Of a stretch of DNA of 64,000 nucleotides, positions 1-10,124 are shown piece after piece. The notes under the pieces are model-generated. The model made no database searches and was not told the origin of the DNA. It saw nothing but the letters and a program-made list of their open reading frames with translations. Position 1 is the stretch's first letter. Every line of letters begins with the position of its first letter. This DNA comes from Pleodorina starrii (taxonomy: Eukaryota; Chlorophyta; Chlorophyceae; Chlamydomonadales; Volvocaceae), in contig BRXU01000009.1 in assembly GCA_030267565.1 (NCBI GenBank), positions 1,510,001 to 1,574,000 of the forward strand, given 5' to 3'. A program made the translations under genes and the position numbers.

Positions 1-976
1 GCCAGCGTGCGCAGCTGGGTGAGAGAGGCCGTGGCCAGCCTGACAAGCTTGTCCAGGCCGAGCAGCGTTGGCACGGCTGTGCAAAGCTCCAGAAAGGTGA
101 GGCTGGGCAGGTGGCTCAGTGCGGTTATGTCGTCCTCCGTCAGACTGTGCGGGGCGCTTGTGAAGGCCGGGTTGCGGGAGATGACCAGAGAGGTCAGCTG
201 CGTCAAAGGCTGGAGCGTGCTCAGCGCACCGAGGGCCATTTGCGGCTCTTGGGCCTCCCGCACGGGCAGGTGCACTTTAAGCTGCAGAAAGTGCCGGTTG
301 CGGGCTAGGGCTGCGATGTGGCGCTCGAAGCCACGTTGCGCCTTCGCCGCCGGCTGCGTCACCTCCAGCGTCACGGCGCCATGCAGATTGGCGACAAAAC
401 TGGGAGGGAAGAGGGGGTTTGCATTAGGGGTAAGATGAGGCAAACGCTGCCCAGTTTTGCTTGCAAGCACACCACGCCCGTTCCAGCCAGAACGGGTGAT
501 ATCCAAAAAATGCCGATGTACATCTAACAGCGAGATCAGCGCGCCCATATTTTGTACATATACATGAAGATCATGCCTGGGCGAGACAGCCGCTGAAGCC
601 TGGTCCTTGTGCAGCCGCCACAGGAATTTTAAAGCGGTAATCAGCGAAACCCGCAACGACCTCAGATCACCAAGTCATGACGCTATGATACTTCAGCACA
701 CACCCCTGCCATCTTAACTCACCGAGAGCGTGTACTGTCGACAGGCTCAGTTGTGCACATGGTGCTGTCGAGGCAACTAAGGCCAAACGCCTCCCTCCAC
801 GCGCGACAGACAGAGTAGCAAGCAACCGCAGTAGCAGCATCCACATGCTCGCTGAGGGTCTTCAAAACCGAGAGGTTGAGCAAGGCCTCGCCAGCGACAT
901 CGCCCAGTCCCGTGCGAGAAGGCGGCAGGGGCGCCGACAGCTTGATCCCGCCGCCATGACCACCACAGCACGGCAT
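1..976 (-). CDS. F-box/leucine-rich-repeat protein, 5' part (runs off left edge)
   Basis: Two exons are visible, 723-976 and <1-399, separated by a GT-AG intron (donor GTGAGT at 722-717; acceptor CCCTCCCAG). The phase-2 junction joins cleanly, giving about 217 residues before the window ends. The ATG at 976 is the first in frame. Residues ~30-64 (LLNLSVLKTLSEHV..., then VCRAWREAF) look like a divergent F-box: alternating hydrophobics ending in the typical V-C-R-x-W. Exon 2 encodes leucine-rich segments such as LTQLTSLVISRNPAF and LPSLTFLELCTAVPTLLGL, as in plant and algal F-box/LRR proteins. By family knowledge such proteins are substrate adaptors of SCF ubiquitin ligases. The substrate cannot be inferred, and the C-terminus lies outside the window. 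The gene is divergent from the plus-strand gene at 1293. F-box call is moderate; LRR call is good. Confidence 0.68.
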
Positions 977-1292
977 GGGGGATAATTGAAGTCCAGGGGT
1001 GTAGTCTAAAAGTCCGTCCTGACACGTCTGTTAAGATTTCCCACGTTTTCCTAGGTAGTAAACAAACTACGCCTTGTGGTAAGCTTGTAACATTGGGGAG
1101 TTAGAAGGACATTCGCGCACTATAACAGAATTTTTAGGATTTGAGGGAGTTGCAGAATTCTGCAGTACCGTACACACGTCTCGCGTCTTCCGGCCGACCT
1201 CTATTTTAATTTCAGACACACCCGAATGCTCCCAGATATTGCTATCGGCTTGCAATAATTTCACATTAGAACTACATTTATTTCAAGTAAAA
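977..1292. promoter_or_regulatory. Divergent intergenic region, probable bidirectional promoter
   Basis: This 316 bp gap separates two start codons pointing away from each other (ATG at 976 minus, ATG at 1293 plus). It must hold both 5' UTRs and both core promoters. It is more AT-rich than the flanking coding DNA. No TATA box or known element could be assigned with confidence. Confidence 0.4.
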
Positions 1293-1853
1293 ATGCAGCT
1301 GCAAGCCTCAAGCCAGTCGTTGTGCAAGCCGGCAGGTTCGGTTCGCAGCAGCCGCCTTGTTTTTGCCCCAATTCGGTGCAATGCAACCTCTCCGCACGCT
1401 ACCCATGTGGTTACTAGCAGCGCTGCGAGCCGCATGCCGTTGACACGGCCAGCCCGGCCGGCCATGAGCAAGCCGCTGCCCTTGCGTCGACATGCGCCAG
1501 TCTGCCAGGCTGTTGCCAACGGGAAGCTCATCTCCAGCACGGAAGTGCCAGCCTTCATCCCGCGCGATGACATGATGGACCAGCTGTTCCGGTGGACCAT
1601 GATGGAGGCGGGCGAGAGCGGCCAGCGGAATTTTGGGATGCCCATGAAGATTGAGCCGGTGTACTTCGAGGATCGCCTTTGGGGCTTTAACGTCGCTATC
1701 TTCAAGGAGGGCGTGAAGTTGACGGACCTGGGCGTCATGTTCGATAAGGACGCCATTACCAAGCACGAATGGGTGGGCCGCGGCGAAGACGGCTTCCCGG
1801 TCATGGAGGGCAAGTCAGACGAGGTTAAGGGAAAGAACTTCGAGATCTGGTGA
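1293..1853 (+). CDS. Small plastid-targeted protein of unknown function
   Basis: Single-exon reading frame of 186 residues. The first in-frame ATG is at 1293; upstream codons in frame lack ATG. The first ~85 residues are rich in Ser, Ala, Arg and Pro with almost no acidic residues (MQLQASSQSLCKPAGSVRSS...), typical of a chlorophyte chloroplast transit peptide. A compact acidic/aromatic mature region of about 100 residues follows (starting near VANGKLISSTEVPAFIPRDD, ending KGKNFEIW). The mature part has WTMMEAGESGQRNFGMPMK and YFEDRLWGFNVAIFKEG, which look like a conserved domain rather than random ORF. I do not recognise the family. No transmembrane segment is evident in the mature part, so a soluble stromal protein is the simplest inference. 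It shares an upstream region with the F-box gene. Confidence 0.75.
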   Translation: MQLQASSQSLCKPAGSVRSSRLVFAPIRCNATSPHATHVVTSSAASRMPLTRPARPAMSKPLPLRRHAPVCQAVANGKLISSTEVPAFIPRDDMMDQLFRWTMMEAGESGQRNFGMPMKIEPVYFEDRLWGFNVAIFKEGVKLTDLGVMFDKDAITKHEWVGRGEDGFPVMEGKSDEVKGKNFEIW

Positions 1854-2257
1854 GCTGGGGGAAGGGCAAGGGGATGGACGCCGAGGGAAAGCTGAGAGGG
1901 GGGTTTTGAGGAGTGGAGACTGCCACGTGGTTCCGCGCACGTCGATCAGCGGCGGTGGGGCCAGCAAAGTGTCTGAGAATGACGTCGGAATGGTGACTTG
2001 CGGTGGATTGCGAGTGTGCAAGTTAGTGCCATGGGCTGGGAACCGTCCGGTTGGGGCCTGTGTGCTTGCCGTGCAGCACGCCCACCGATTGGCGTTCCAC
2101 CCAGGCCTACCGCAAATATTTCGCATTTCAATACGGGGACGAGGTGGCAATGGACGCGAACCTGAGCCTCCCTTGACCGCTGGGTACACGCCTCGTCGAG
2201 GCTAAGCCAGCTGCAGCGTCGCACGGCACCGCTGAACGGACAGACTCCGCAACAATC
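1854..2257. other. Intergenic spacer / 3' UTR
   Basis: Holds the 3' UTR of the plastid-type gene and the upstream region of the candidate small gene at 2258. Overlapping reading frames here have no protein-like composition. No repeat or UGUAA signal was seen. Confidence 0.5.
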
Positions 2258-2584
2258 ATGGAGAGCCTACGAATGTATATACGGCGCCTCGTAGCGCGGC
2301 GCGCGCCGCTTTGCCCTTACATCACAGCGGTCGGTGCCGGCTTCCTCACCTACAACACCTGGGTCCACGCGCTCTCGTGCCCGGGCAGCCAAGCCCACGA
2401 CAGCCCGTCTGAACCACCTCCCTGCCGCCCGTGCGGCTCTTGTCTCTCCCCTCACAGGAAGATGGACAGCGAGCCGGTCACGGAGGACCTCCGCTCCACC
2501 ATCCGGGCCTACTGCACGGCGCTGGTGGCGGCGCTCAACCGCTACTACGCCTTTGGCTCGGTCTTCGTTGACGATGCGCAGTAA
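2258..2584 (+). CDS. Possible very small protein, hypothetical
   Basis: Frame starting ATG at 2258 and ending TAA at 2584. Read through, it gives 108 residues. A GT-AG intron of 81 nt (2377-2457, acceptor CTCTCCCCTCACAG) would keep the frame and give 81 residues; both forms are in frame, so sequence alone cannot decide. The N-terminus is basic (MESLRMYIRRLVARRAPL) and is followed by a short hydrophobic stretch (YITAVGAGFLTY). The C-terminus after the proposed intron is a regular helical-looking segment (LRSTIRAYCTALVAALNRYY). This could be a small organellar membrane-associated subunit, but no family is recognised. It may also be spurious. Confidence 0.4.
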   Translation: MESLRMYIRRLVARRAPLCPYITAVGAGFLTYNTWVHALSCPGSQAHDSPSEPPPCRPCGSCLSPHRKMDSEPVTEDLRSTIRAYCTALVAALNRYYAFGSVFVDDAQ

Positions 2585-4209
2585 TGGACGGACGGGCGCG
2601 CGATGGCAGCGGCAGACTCCGGCGCGGCAGGGTTCTCCTTGGCCTCCTGTGGGCAGGGGCCTAGGGGCCTCGCTCTGCGCACTCTAGGGACGCTGTCGGC
2701 AAGCGGCGGCTGGAGTGAGAGGATGGAACCGGGTGTAGACGGACAGACGCGAAGGGTAGCCGTCTGTCCCCCTCGACTGTCGCGCCTGTTTCGGCCTCAC
2801 GGTTGACGGTGGGACGCAGCGCTCCTGCGTGCGGTTGTTGAATGGGCGCTAGCGGCCTCTGGAGCAAAGTTGCCGCGATTTTGCGAAACGGGGCGCAGCC
2901 CGGCGGCAGCGTGCAGGCATGTTCTCGGACACAACCATTGAATTTAGATGAAGCCGCGCCCCTGGTGCGGCTGGTCAGAGCTCACCCAACCGCGGGGTAT
3001 GGCTGCATTGGGTTGGCGATGGACCAGGACAGGTTCCGCCGGGGGGCGGCAATGTGGAGAGACAGGAGGATTGATGGGCCCCCATGCGTGTCTCGTGCAG
3101 GCGGCGGACATTTTACACCGCCTTGTGGTGTCCTTAATGGTGGATGCGCTTGACCACTGCGCAGTGTCAGCGCGGCTCACTGGCCAGATGTTCGCAAGTA
3201 TTCTGGCTGTTAGCTAGTTGCATGACTGTCGAGTCTTGGGGTGTCTTCGGATGTCGGGTTGCACGGGGACGGGAATTTGCGCGCGCGCATCAGCGTACAC
3301 GGGGCCCGCGGCTGGCGCTGCGCCGCAGGTGTCCTCTGGGATGTCAACCGCCCTGCCGTGGTTTTTGGGCTAGTTTCGGGGGAAACGAACCTCGGAGCGG
3401 GAAGCTCCGCGTCCATGACACCACGCGCTGTTGTCGAACCTCTGCCGCGGGGCAGCCGGCGCGCGGCTGCTGGTCGCTCCATCCGAGTAAGCGGGGCACG
3501 CTGTGATGATGATGAAGGTATCCTGAATTGACCCGTCTACAGTTCACCAGTTCATCCAAAAAGTATCTCTCCGATGCGTCCAGTGTGTATATCGCACCTG
3601 GCACTGCCGCCGCCAAAGCCCATCTTGGCGTTTCGGCACCTGCAGGTTTTACTTAGGGAGGGTTTGGGAAGCTTGCTTGGATCACTGGCGCCCGCACCTC
3701 TGCACTTTGGTACAGCTACCCTACCCCGCCTCAAAACTGCCTTTCCGGTCGCTTCGCCGTTGTAAAACGAAGTTCAATTCAGCGATCGTTTTGGGTCCAC
3801 TGTAAAACGACTTCAAAATCCGTTTCAAAATCCTGTGTCCGAAGATCAGCAGGACATTTCTTCCATCCTCACCCACACCACATCACATTCCCTGCTCCCA
3901 CTTTCTATCCTACCTGACTAGAGTACCTGACTAGAGGATGCCAGAGCTACGGCCATGGGCCTGAACTGGCATTCGTTCTCCTCGCTGCCCTACGAAACTC
4001 CCCGTTGCCCTAATCTGTCCCTACACTACCCACACCACACACCGCACCTACCCACACCGCACTGAAAAGCGCGCCACCCGGATCGGATCGGATCGCCCAG
4101 CCACGTAGCCAGCCCCTGCACGGCGCAAGTCTCTCGGCCTGCAATTGCGCGCGCAGCCTCCCTCTTTTTTAACCCCCGCAGGCCGCAGCGCACGCTCCTC
4201 CTCGGAACC
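2585..4209. other. Intergenic region without a supported gene
   Basis: No protein-like frame was found on either strand. Two copies of the 10-mer TGTAAAACGA lie at 3761 and 3801; each contains the chlamydomonad poly(A) pentamer UGUAA in plus orientation and could end a plus transcript. The right part is the 3' UTR side of the minus-strand B3-like gene, for which no UGUAA was found. Confidence 0.5.
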
Positions 4210-6987
4210 TCAGAGCCACTCCAACTCGCCCATCCCGGTTGCGTTCAGGCCCCTGCCCCACAGCCCCATGGCCCCCTGCTCCATCCCGCGAGCCCGCTTG
4301 ATCACTGGACTAAAGCTGAACTCGTCATCACCATCGTCCGCACCGGCATCCGCTTGATCGTCATCGGCAGCAGCTGCCAGAATTGCCGCCGCCGCCGCGG
4401 ACAAGCGGTAGCCGTGACTTGTCGTACTGTCGACGCCGTCGCACAGCCAGCCGAAGTCGGGGTCCGCCTCCACGGCCCGCCCGCGCTTGTGCCACCCGGC
4501 GGGCGCCTGCGAAGTGGCGGTCGGGAGGGCGGCGCCGCTGGCCGCGGCGGCGGCGCCGCCGCTGCCGAGCAGAGCAGCTGCCGGCCGGCGCGAGGCAGCG
4601 GCGCCGGCAGCGTCGGCGCCTGGGCTGGCGGCCGCCCCGGCCTGATGGACAGAACGAGCGACGGAAAAAGGCTATTTAAACTCGAAACGCGGAGCGAAGC
4701 AGCAAATGGAGAAGTGGAATCGGTTCACGGTCCCCACCTTGCATCCGGCGGTGCGCTCGGCCGATCCGTTGCTGTCGTCCCGCGGCTCGGCCGCCGCGCC
4801 GCCCATGTCGTTCACCCCAAGCGCTTCCTGAAGGGTGGGGGCGAGAAGAAGACCAACCAGGGGCATATCAGATTTCCAGTCGCAACGACCGATATATTAG
4901 TCCGGCGAGAAGTCCGGTGTACGTGTGTGTGCATGTGTGTGTTGCTGTGTCCAGGCCTCCCTGTAATCGTCCACCCACACCAACAACCATAACTGGCAAC
5001 AGAAGGATGGCATCCTTGCTCTAGATAATTTCCCACGGCTTCCCTACATCTCACTCAAAGAGTCCCTTAATCCCGAACCTCTGCTTACCAGGAGCTCGTC
5101 CGTCCTCCACGAGTCCTCCCGTTGCAGCATGTCGTACAGGTTGACGCTGCCGTACACTTCACCACACGCGCCGCCGTCCGCGTCCATCGCCGCCGCGCCG
5201 CCAGCCAGCGCCTCTTTATCGAATCCCATCGAGGTCGCCGCTGTCAAAGTCAGCGGGCACGAGGCGCCGCCGTCGCCGTCGTCGTGCTGCCAGTCGGCAG
5301 TGACCCACGGGTCGGCGCCAATGACGCTCGCCGCAGCGTCGAGGGAGGCAAGACCGAGGCTCGGCATCTCGGACAGCGGGGCCAATGGCTCGTCACCCCT
5401 CCCCCCTCCCTCGCCGTCGCCGTCTCCCAGGCCAGAGAAAGCGCCGTCAGCGATGGCCGTCTCCGACCCAGATCGCAAAGAGCTTGGCGCGTGCCACGCC
5501 GCGGCGGCCGCGGCTGGCGCGGCGCCGTCGTCGTTGCTGCCCGGCGGAGCCGCCGCGGTGGCTCCTGCGGAGCGGCAACGCGATTGCGGTTGCGAGCGCG
5601 TCGGTGCGGGTACAGTGACGCAGTGACCGATGGATGTGAGGAGGCAGTGGCGGAAGGCGGTTGCAGTGTTGGATTTTGTAATTAACGCCGAGGTCTTCAG
5701 CGCCCAGCATAACCGTCGTAACCTGCGCACAGCAACGCCCAACACCTGACCCAAATCAGATCATGGAAAAGGTTTGCCACTCTCGCCCGAATCTCCAAAG
5801 GCGCTAGGACCACGTCAAGGCACGAGCCCTCGCGCGCCCTCCAGCCAGTGCCCTCCGTGGGAAGACCCTTCCATTCCTCTCCAACCACGCGACGCGGACT
5901 TCATAACAGGGCCAACAAGGCTTCATCCGGAGACGCCGCGCAGTCCTCACCGTCGGTAGCGCAGCTTAAGCCTCCTGGACGGCCGCTGACAGCCTTGGCC
6001 CGGCTCGCGAAGATGGCGGCGGCGGTGGCGGAGGCGCCGCAGGCAGCGAAGAGGCCGCAGAGGCCGCTTGCGTCGAGGCCGGCCACCTGAGCAGGGGCGG
6101 CAGAAGGAGGTCCTGCCAGGCGCATCCCTGCCGCCGCTGCCGCCGCCGCCGTTGGGGCCATGAGGCTCGACCCCGGCAGCAGCAGCGTCTGCTCGCCGAA
6201 CGATCGGGCCGCGGAGAGTGGCTGCGGTGGGTGCGACCCAGCCGCCGGAGGGCTGGGGTTCGCCGCAAGGCCGATCTGCTGGTTTGCCGCTGTCGCCGCC
6301 GTCGGCGGTGCCGGCTGCATCCGGCGCCAAGAGTGCTGCGACGACGATGGCTGCTGCTGCGGCTGCAGCAACTGCAGCTGCTGCTGCTGCTGTTGTTGTT
6401 GTTGTTGTTGTTGCTGTTGTTGTTGTTGCTGCACGCTCGAGACGAGTGAAGGCGGCGATACCTTTGGCGGCAACCTCGCCGACACCATCATTCGCGTCGC
6501 CGCCGCCGTCACCGCCGGCGGCGGCGGCGGTGGCGGCGGCAGCGGCAGCGGCGGCGGCGGCTCCGCCGCCAGCGCGTCGCCGGTCCGTTGCGCCATCACA
6601 TCCTCCAGCACCAGCCGACCGTTGGGCAGGCGCGACAGGCCGATCGTACCGCCGTACATCACCCCCAGGTGGTCCAACAGCTCCTCAGCGCCCGCCAGCA
6701 CCCAGCCTCCGCCGCCGCCGCCGCCGCGGCCACCGCCGCCGCCGCTGGGGCGCTTGCGTAGCTCGAGCTGCCAGGGCCGCAGCTGTTTCTGGGCCCCAGG
6801 GGGCTGGCAGGAGGCGGTCGCGAGCACCGTCACGTGCTGTCGCCGCTGCTGCGCCGCCACCGCTCCCTCTACATCGGCAAAGAACGCCTTGACGGCTCGC
6901 GACGGCACTGTCAGAGTGCCGTGCTCGCGGCGAAGGACGTACTGCGTGCCGACCCCGAAACGCATCTGCGGTGGTGGCAGCGGCTGC

Positions 6988-7022
<35 letters not shown>

Positions 7023-7976
7023 AGACGGTGGGCGCTGCTGGGGTGAGGGCGGCTGTGTGGGCCTTTTGCGCAGGGCCCGTTGCGTCGTCGTCGGCTGCGG
7101 CTGCGGCTGCGGGCACTGCATCAGGGACGGCCGCGCAGCAGCGCCCTGGCTGGCGTTGCCGCCGCCGCCGCCGCCGCTGGGGCCGTCGCTGGCGATGTGG
7201 GTTGCGGCCGCTCGCGCGGCGCGGTCCGGAATCGCTGCCGCGGCCGGACGCGACGACGGCGGGGCCTCCACTCCGCGGCCGCAAACCGCCGCGGCATCCG
7301 CGACGCCGTCGCCGCCGCGGCTGCGGCTGCGGCCCTCATACTGAGCTCCGGATACGGCTGCGAATGCGGCATGCGCGTTCAGTGGCTCGGTGCGCCGACT
7401 TGGCTGCCGCTGTTGCGCTCGGCGCGCTTTCGCGGTGTCGTCCTCGGGGGCGATCAGGCCGGCAGCTGAAGACACGGCGGCCGCAGAACCACCCGCTCCG
7501 GAAGAGAAAGGCAACCTAGCAGCCGCAGGAGCCGCAGGGCTCAAAGCGGCCAGGGACACAGTAGCTGCGGGAGCAGAGGACTTGTGGGCTGCCGGAGCTT
7601 GCGCTGGCGCCGCGCGGGCCGCCGCGCGCGGCTTGGAGGGCGCTGCGACTTCCGCGACCACGCGGTTGATCTTGTTGCGCGATAATGAGAGCGCCTCGCC
7701 TTCCTGCAGCCCCAAATGCCGGACCATCTCCTTGGCTGCCCCCAGCTCAAATTTGGTGCCGCCCCGCAGGCTCCTGAGGACGAGGTTCCAGGGCTGGGTG
7801 ATCTGCCCACGACGCGCTGCGAAGACCGTCACGGCCGCGCCCATGGGCTGCTGCGCCGCTGCCAGAATCCTTTTTACAAATACTGCTTGAGCGACATCGG
7901 GCGATAGGTTGAAAGCGGCACCTGTCCCGGCGAGGAAGGCTAGCTGTGTGCCCGCTATAGCGTCATCTTTTGCCAT
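4210..7976 (-). CDS. Poly-Gln protein with two B3-like DNA-binding domains (putative transcription factor)
   Basis: Four exons: 5951-7976, 5089-5564, 4738-4827, 4210-4641. Donors are GTGAGG, GTAAGC and GTGGGG, with CAG acceptors. Phases close to 1007 residues. The ATG at 7976 is the first true ATG in frame. Residues ~30-112 (FVKRILAAAQ..., WNLVLRSLRGGTKFELG, VRHLGLQEGEALSLSR) match the B3 pattern W-x-L-x-L-R...L-x-x-GW/AK-x-x-V...GL-x-x-G-D/E-x-L. A second copy at ~340-462 has GTLTVPSRAVKAFF, WQLELRKR, LLDHLGVMYGGTIGLSRL. Between and after them are poly-Gln runs (~11 and ~19 residues), poly-Pro and poly-Ala. The C-terminus is acidic with a short basic KRAR. Family knowledge: B3 domains bind DNA in plant and algal nuclei. 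The B3 assignment is by pattern only, because key DNA-contact residues cannot be checked without a structure-based alignment. Confidence 0.6.
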
Positions 7977-8857
7977 GGCGATCTCTGCCTCTCTGCCCCC
8001 GCACGGGCCTCGGTTTAAGGCTTGCGTATTTACAAAGTTCGAGCAGCAGCTTGGCGAGCTCAAAGTGCTGGCATCCAACGCCCAGGACAAAAACGGCCAC
8101 AGCCGTGTTAAATGCCTGAGGACTTCTCCCTTATTAGCGCCATGTACTGACCCCAGTCAGAAATATCGAATATGGTTCAAAAACGTTCCCGTTCATGCGA
8201 TTTTTGTGTCGATGATGTGTTGAAGGGAGCCATGGCAGGATCCAATCCGGTGCGAATGAATGTATACCCAAATCAAAGGTTCGCATGCCCAAGTAACTCA
8301 CTCAAGTAGTAACACGCATGTTACAACCATAAGATTGCCGTGACTGGTGTTTGGGTTAGCCAAAAGGAGGAGCTGCGGATTGAGATGTGCAAATGCAGGT
8401 ACAGACCCATGGGTCAAGACGCTGGAATGTGAGCCACAATTTCGCTATGGCAATGATACAACAAAGAGCAACACACAGACGGACCCACAAGGACTGTGCT
8501 CTGTGGGAGTCGCACATACTGCGCACTGCCCAGCCCTGGTCGTCTAGGGTCGTCTCCGCTAGCTGCAGTGCACAGCCAGCTGGCCCGCTGGCTCTATCTT
8601 TCCGAAGGTCTGGATCCCACGTGGATTACAATAACAACAACAATCACATTCAAAAGGTCACCCTGCCATCACCCATCACCAGCGCTGGGCAAGGGTGCAG
8701 GACCCCGATGTCCTCGGCAGCAGTGCGCGCCGTCGCGCACGCCGGGGGCGGTCCTCTTCGGGAGAAGGAAACCCCCGTAGATGCAAATAGGTGCCCAGTG
8801 CCCGTTTCGCACAAGCTATCACAGTGAACGCGCTGCAATGTACACCTGGGTACATAA

Positions 8858-8947
8858 GCGATCGGTTGCGGCGGCACTGTATACGGTAAGTTACAGTGAA
8901 AGCGCTGTACGGCGCTGTACGCCTTGCGAACGCAAGCAACCGATCGC
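8858..8947. repeat. Inverted repeat with 12 bp perfect arms
   Basis: GCGATCGGTTGC (8858-8869) and its exact complement GCAACCGATCGC (8936-8947) bracket a 66 nt loop. The loop itself holds a second small inverted repeat (CACTGTA/TACAGTG). Could be a fold-back element or the remnant of a small MITE. Confidence 0.6.
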
Positions 8948-10014
8948 GATGTGTGGCGCAGCAGCTCACCCATACAAAGGATACAATGCGCTCACCCTGC
9001 CTTGGCTCGCTCCCAAAGGAGCCTCCAGGGGCTTACAGCTCGGATCCCTCCTCCCTGTCGCACCATTACCAGTTTACCACCAACAACGCCCGCGCAAACG
9101 CCGCCACAAACGCCAGTGCTGAGTGCTCGGGTCCGCCCACGGGATCGGCACGCAGCCAGCAGCCTGCAGGGCACGACATGAAAGCTCACCAGGGCTCAGC
9201 AGGAAGCCTCACAGCCCGTGAGCCCTGACACGAACACGCGCTTGTTGCACACACCGCGCCAAAGCGCAGCCGATGAAGAACGTCACTTCATTGCGACCAA
9301 CCCTGCGGCGCGGCGCTGCGGTCAACAACCCAGCCCCATCCCTGCAGCCATGACGGCTACCGGTATGGCCGTGCAGGCTCGGCTCAGCGGACGGAAATAC
9401 GCCTCCTGCCCGGGGGCACCGCCCGCCCGGGGGCGATGTAAGAGCAGCGGTCTTCATTGCACCCGCCCCGCCCCGCCCGGGGGCGGACCGCTCCAGGGCG
9501 GCCCCCCGAAGCTGTCCAGCTATGGCGACCCGCCCTGGAGCGCACGGTCCCCATCCCTATTCATGCAAAAGTCAGAAATCTAGCTGCATGCGACGACCAC
9601 CTTTAGTACAGCGGATGGGCTAGACCCATGCATCAATGAAGTCGGCCTTCAGGAAGTTTCTGGGGATTTCTTCGCTGGAATTCCTCGCCAGAATGTTTCG
9701 TGGCTTTGCCAGACGCGAACCAGGGAGTACGTAGCGCCAAATGGAGGCCCCAGACCCCAGACCCCAGCAGACCCCAGCAGCAGCAGCAACCAGCGCCTTC
9801 CCCGCAGCTACCGTATCGTCGCTCGCCAAACTGCCTCACACCAACCTGCCTACACTTGCGACACAGCGATGCGTCGGTACCTCCCCCGCCCCGCCCTGAG
9901 AGCACCGCACCATCGCTGCTTCCCGAATAGGAATGATGACGCTCCGAGACCACGGCCCCGCAGCCCCAGCCGGTCGTCCGCCGTAGCGGCGGCCCCTGTC
10001 TAACCCTCTTGTGC

Positions 10015-10019
10015 TTACA
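10015..10019 (-). terminator. UGUAA poly(A) signal of the paladin gene
   Basis: TTACA on the plus strand reads TGTAA on the minus strand about 106 nt after the TAG stop. This is the usual chlamydomonad poly(A) signal and position, and supports the gene's 3' end. Confidence 0.6.
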
Positions 10020-10124
10020 ACCCAACCCCAACCCCACCTAACCCAGCCCAGCAGTCATGCATATGCTCCCTATGATGATGCGTTCCACAGCGGTCAACGG
10101 TCAACCCTGATGCTGGACTTTCTT

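Larger units (their letters stand above)
7977..10124. other. Intergenic region between B3-like gene start and paladin 3' end
   Basis: Contains the promoter/5' UTR side of the B3-like gene and the 3' UTR side of the paladin gene. No protein-like frame was found on either strand. It holds a GACCCATGGGTC palindrome (8404-8415), an inverted repeat (8858-8947) and the UGUAA signal at 10015-10019 (minus). Confidence 0.5.

Noticed and set aside
9480..9545. Small GC-rich inverted repeat (CGCTCCAGGGCGG / CCGCCCTGGAGCG)
   Set aside because: Short arms in very GC-rich DNA; expected by chance and without context.
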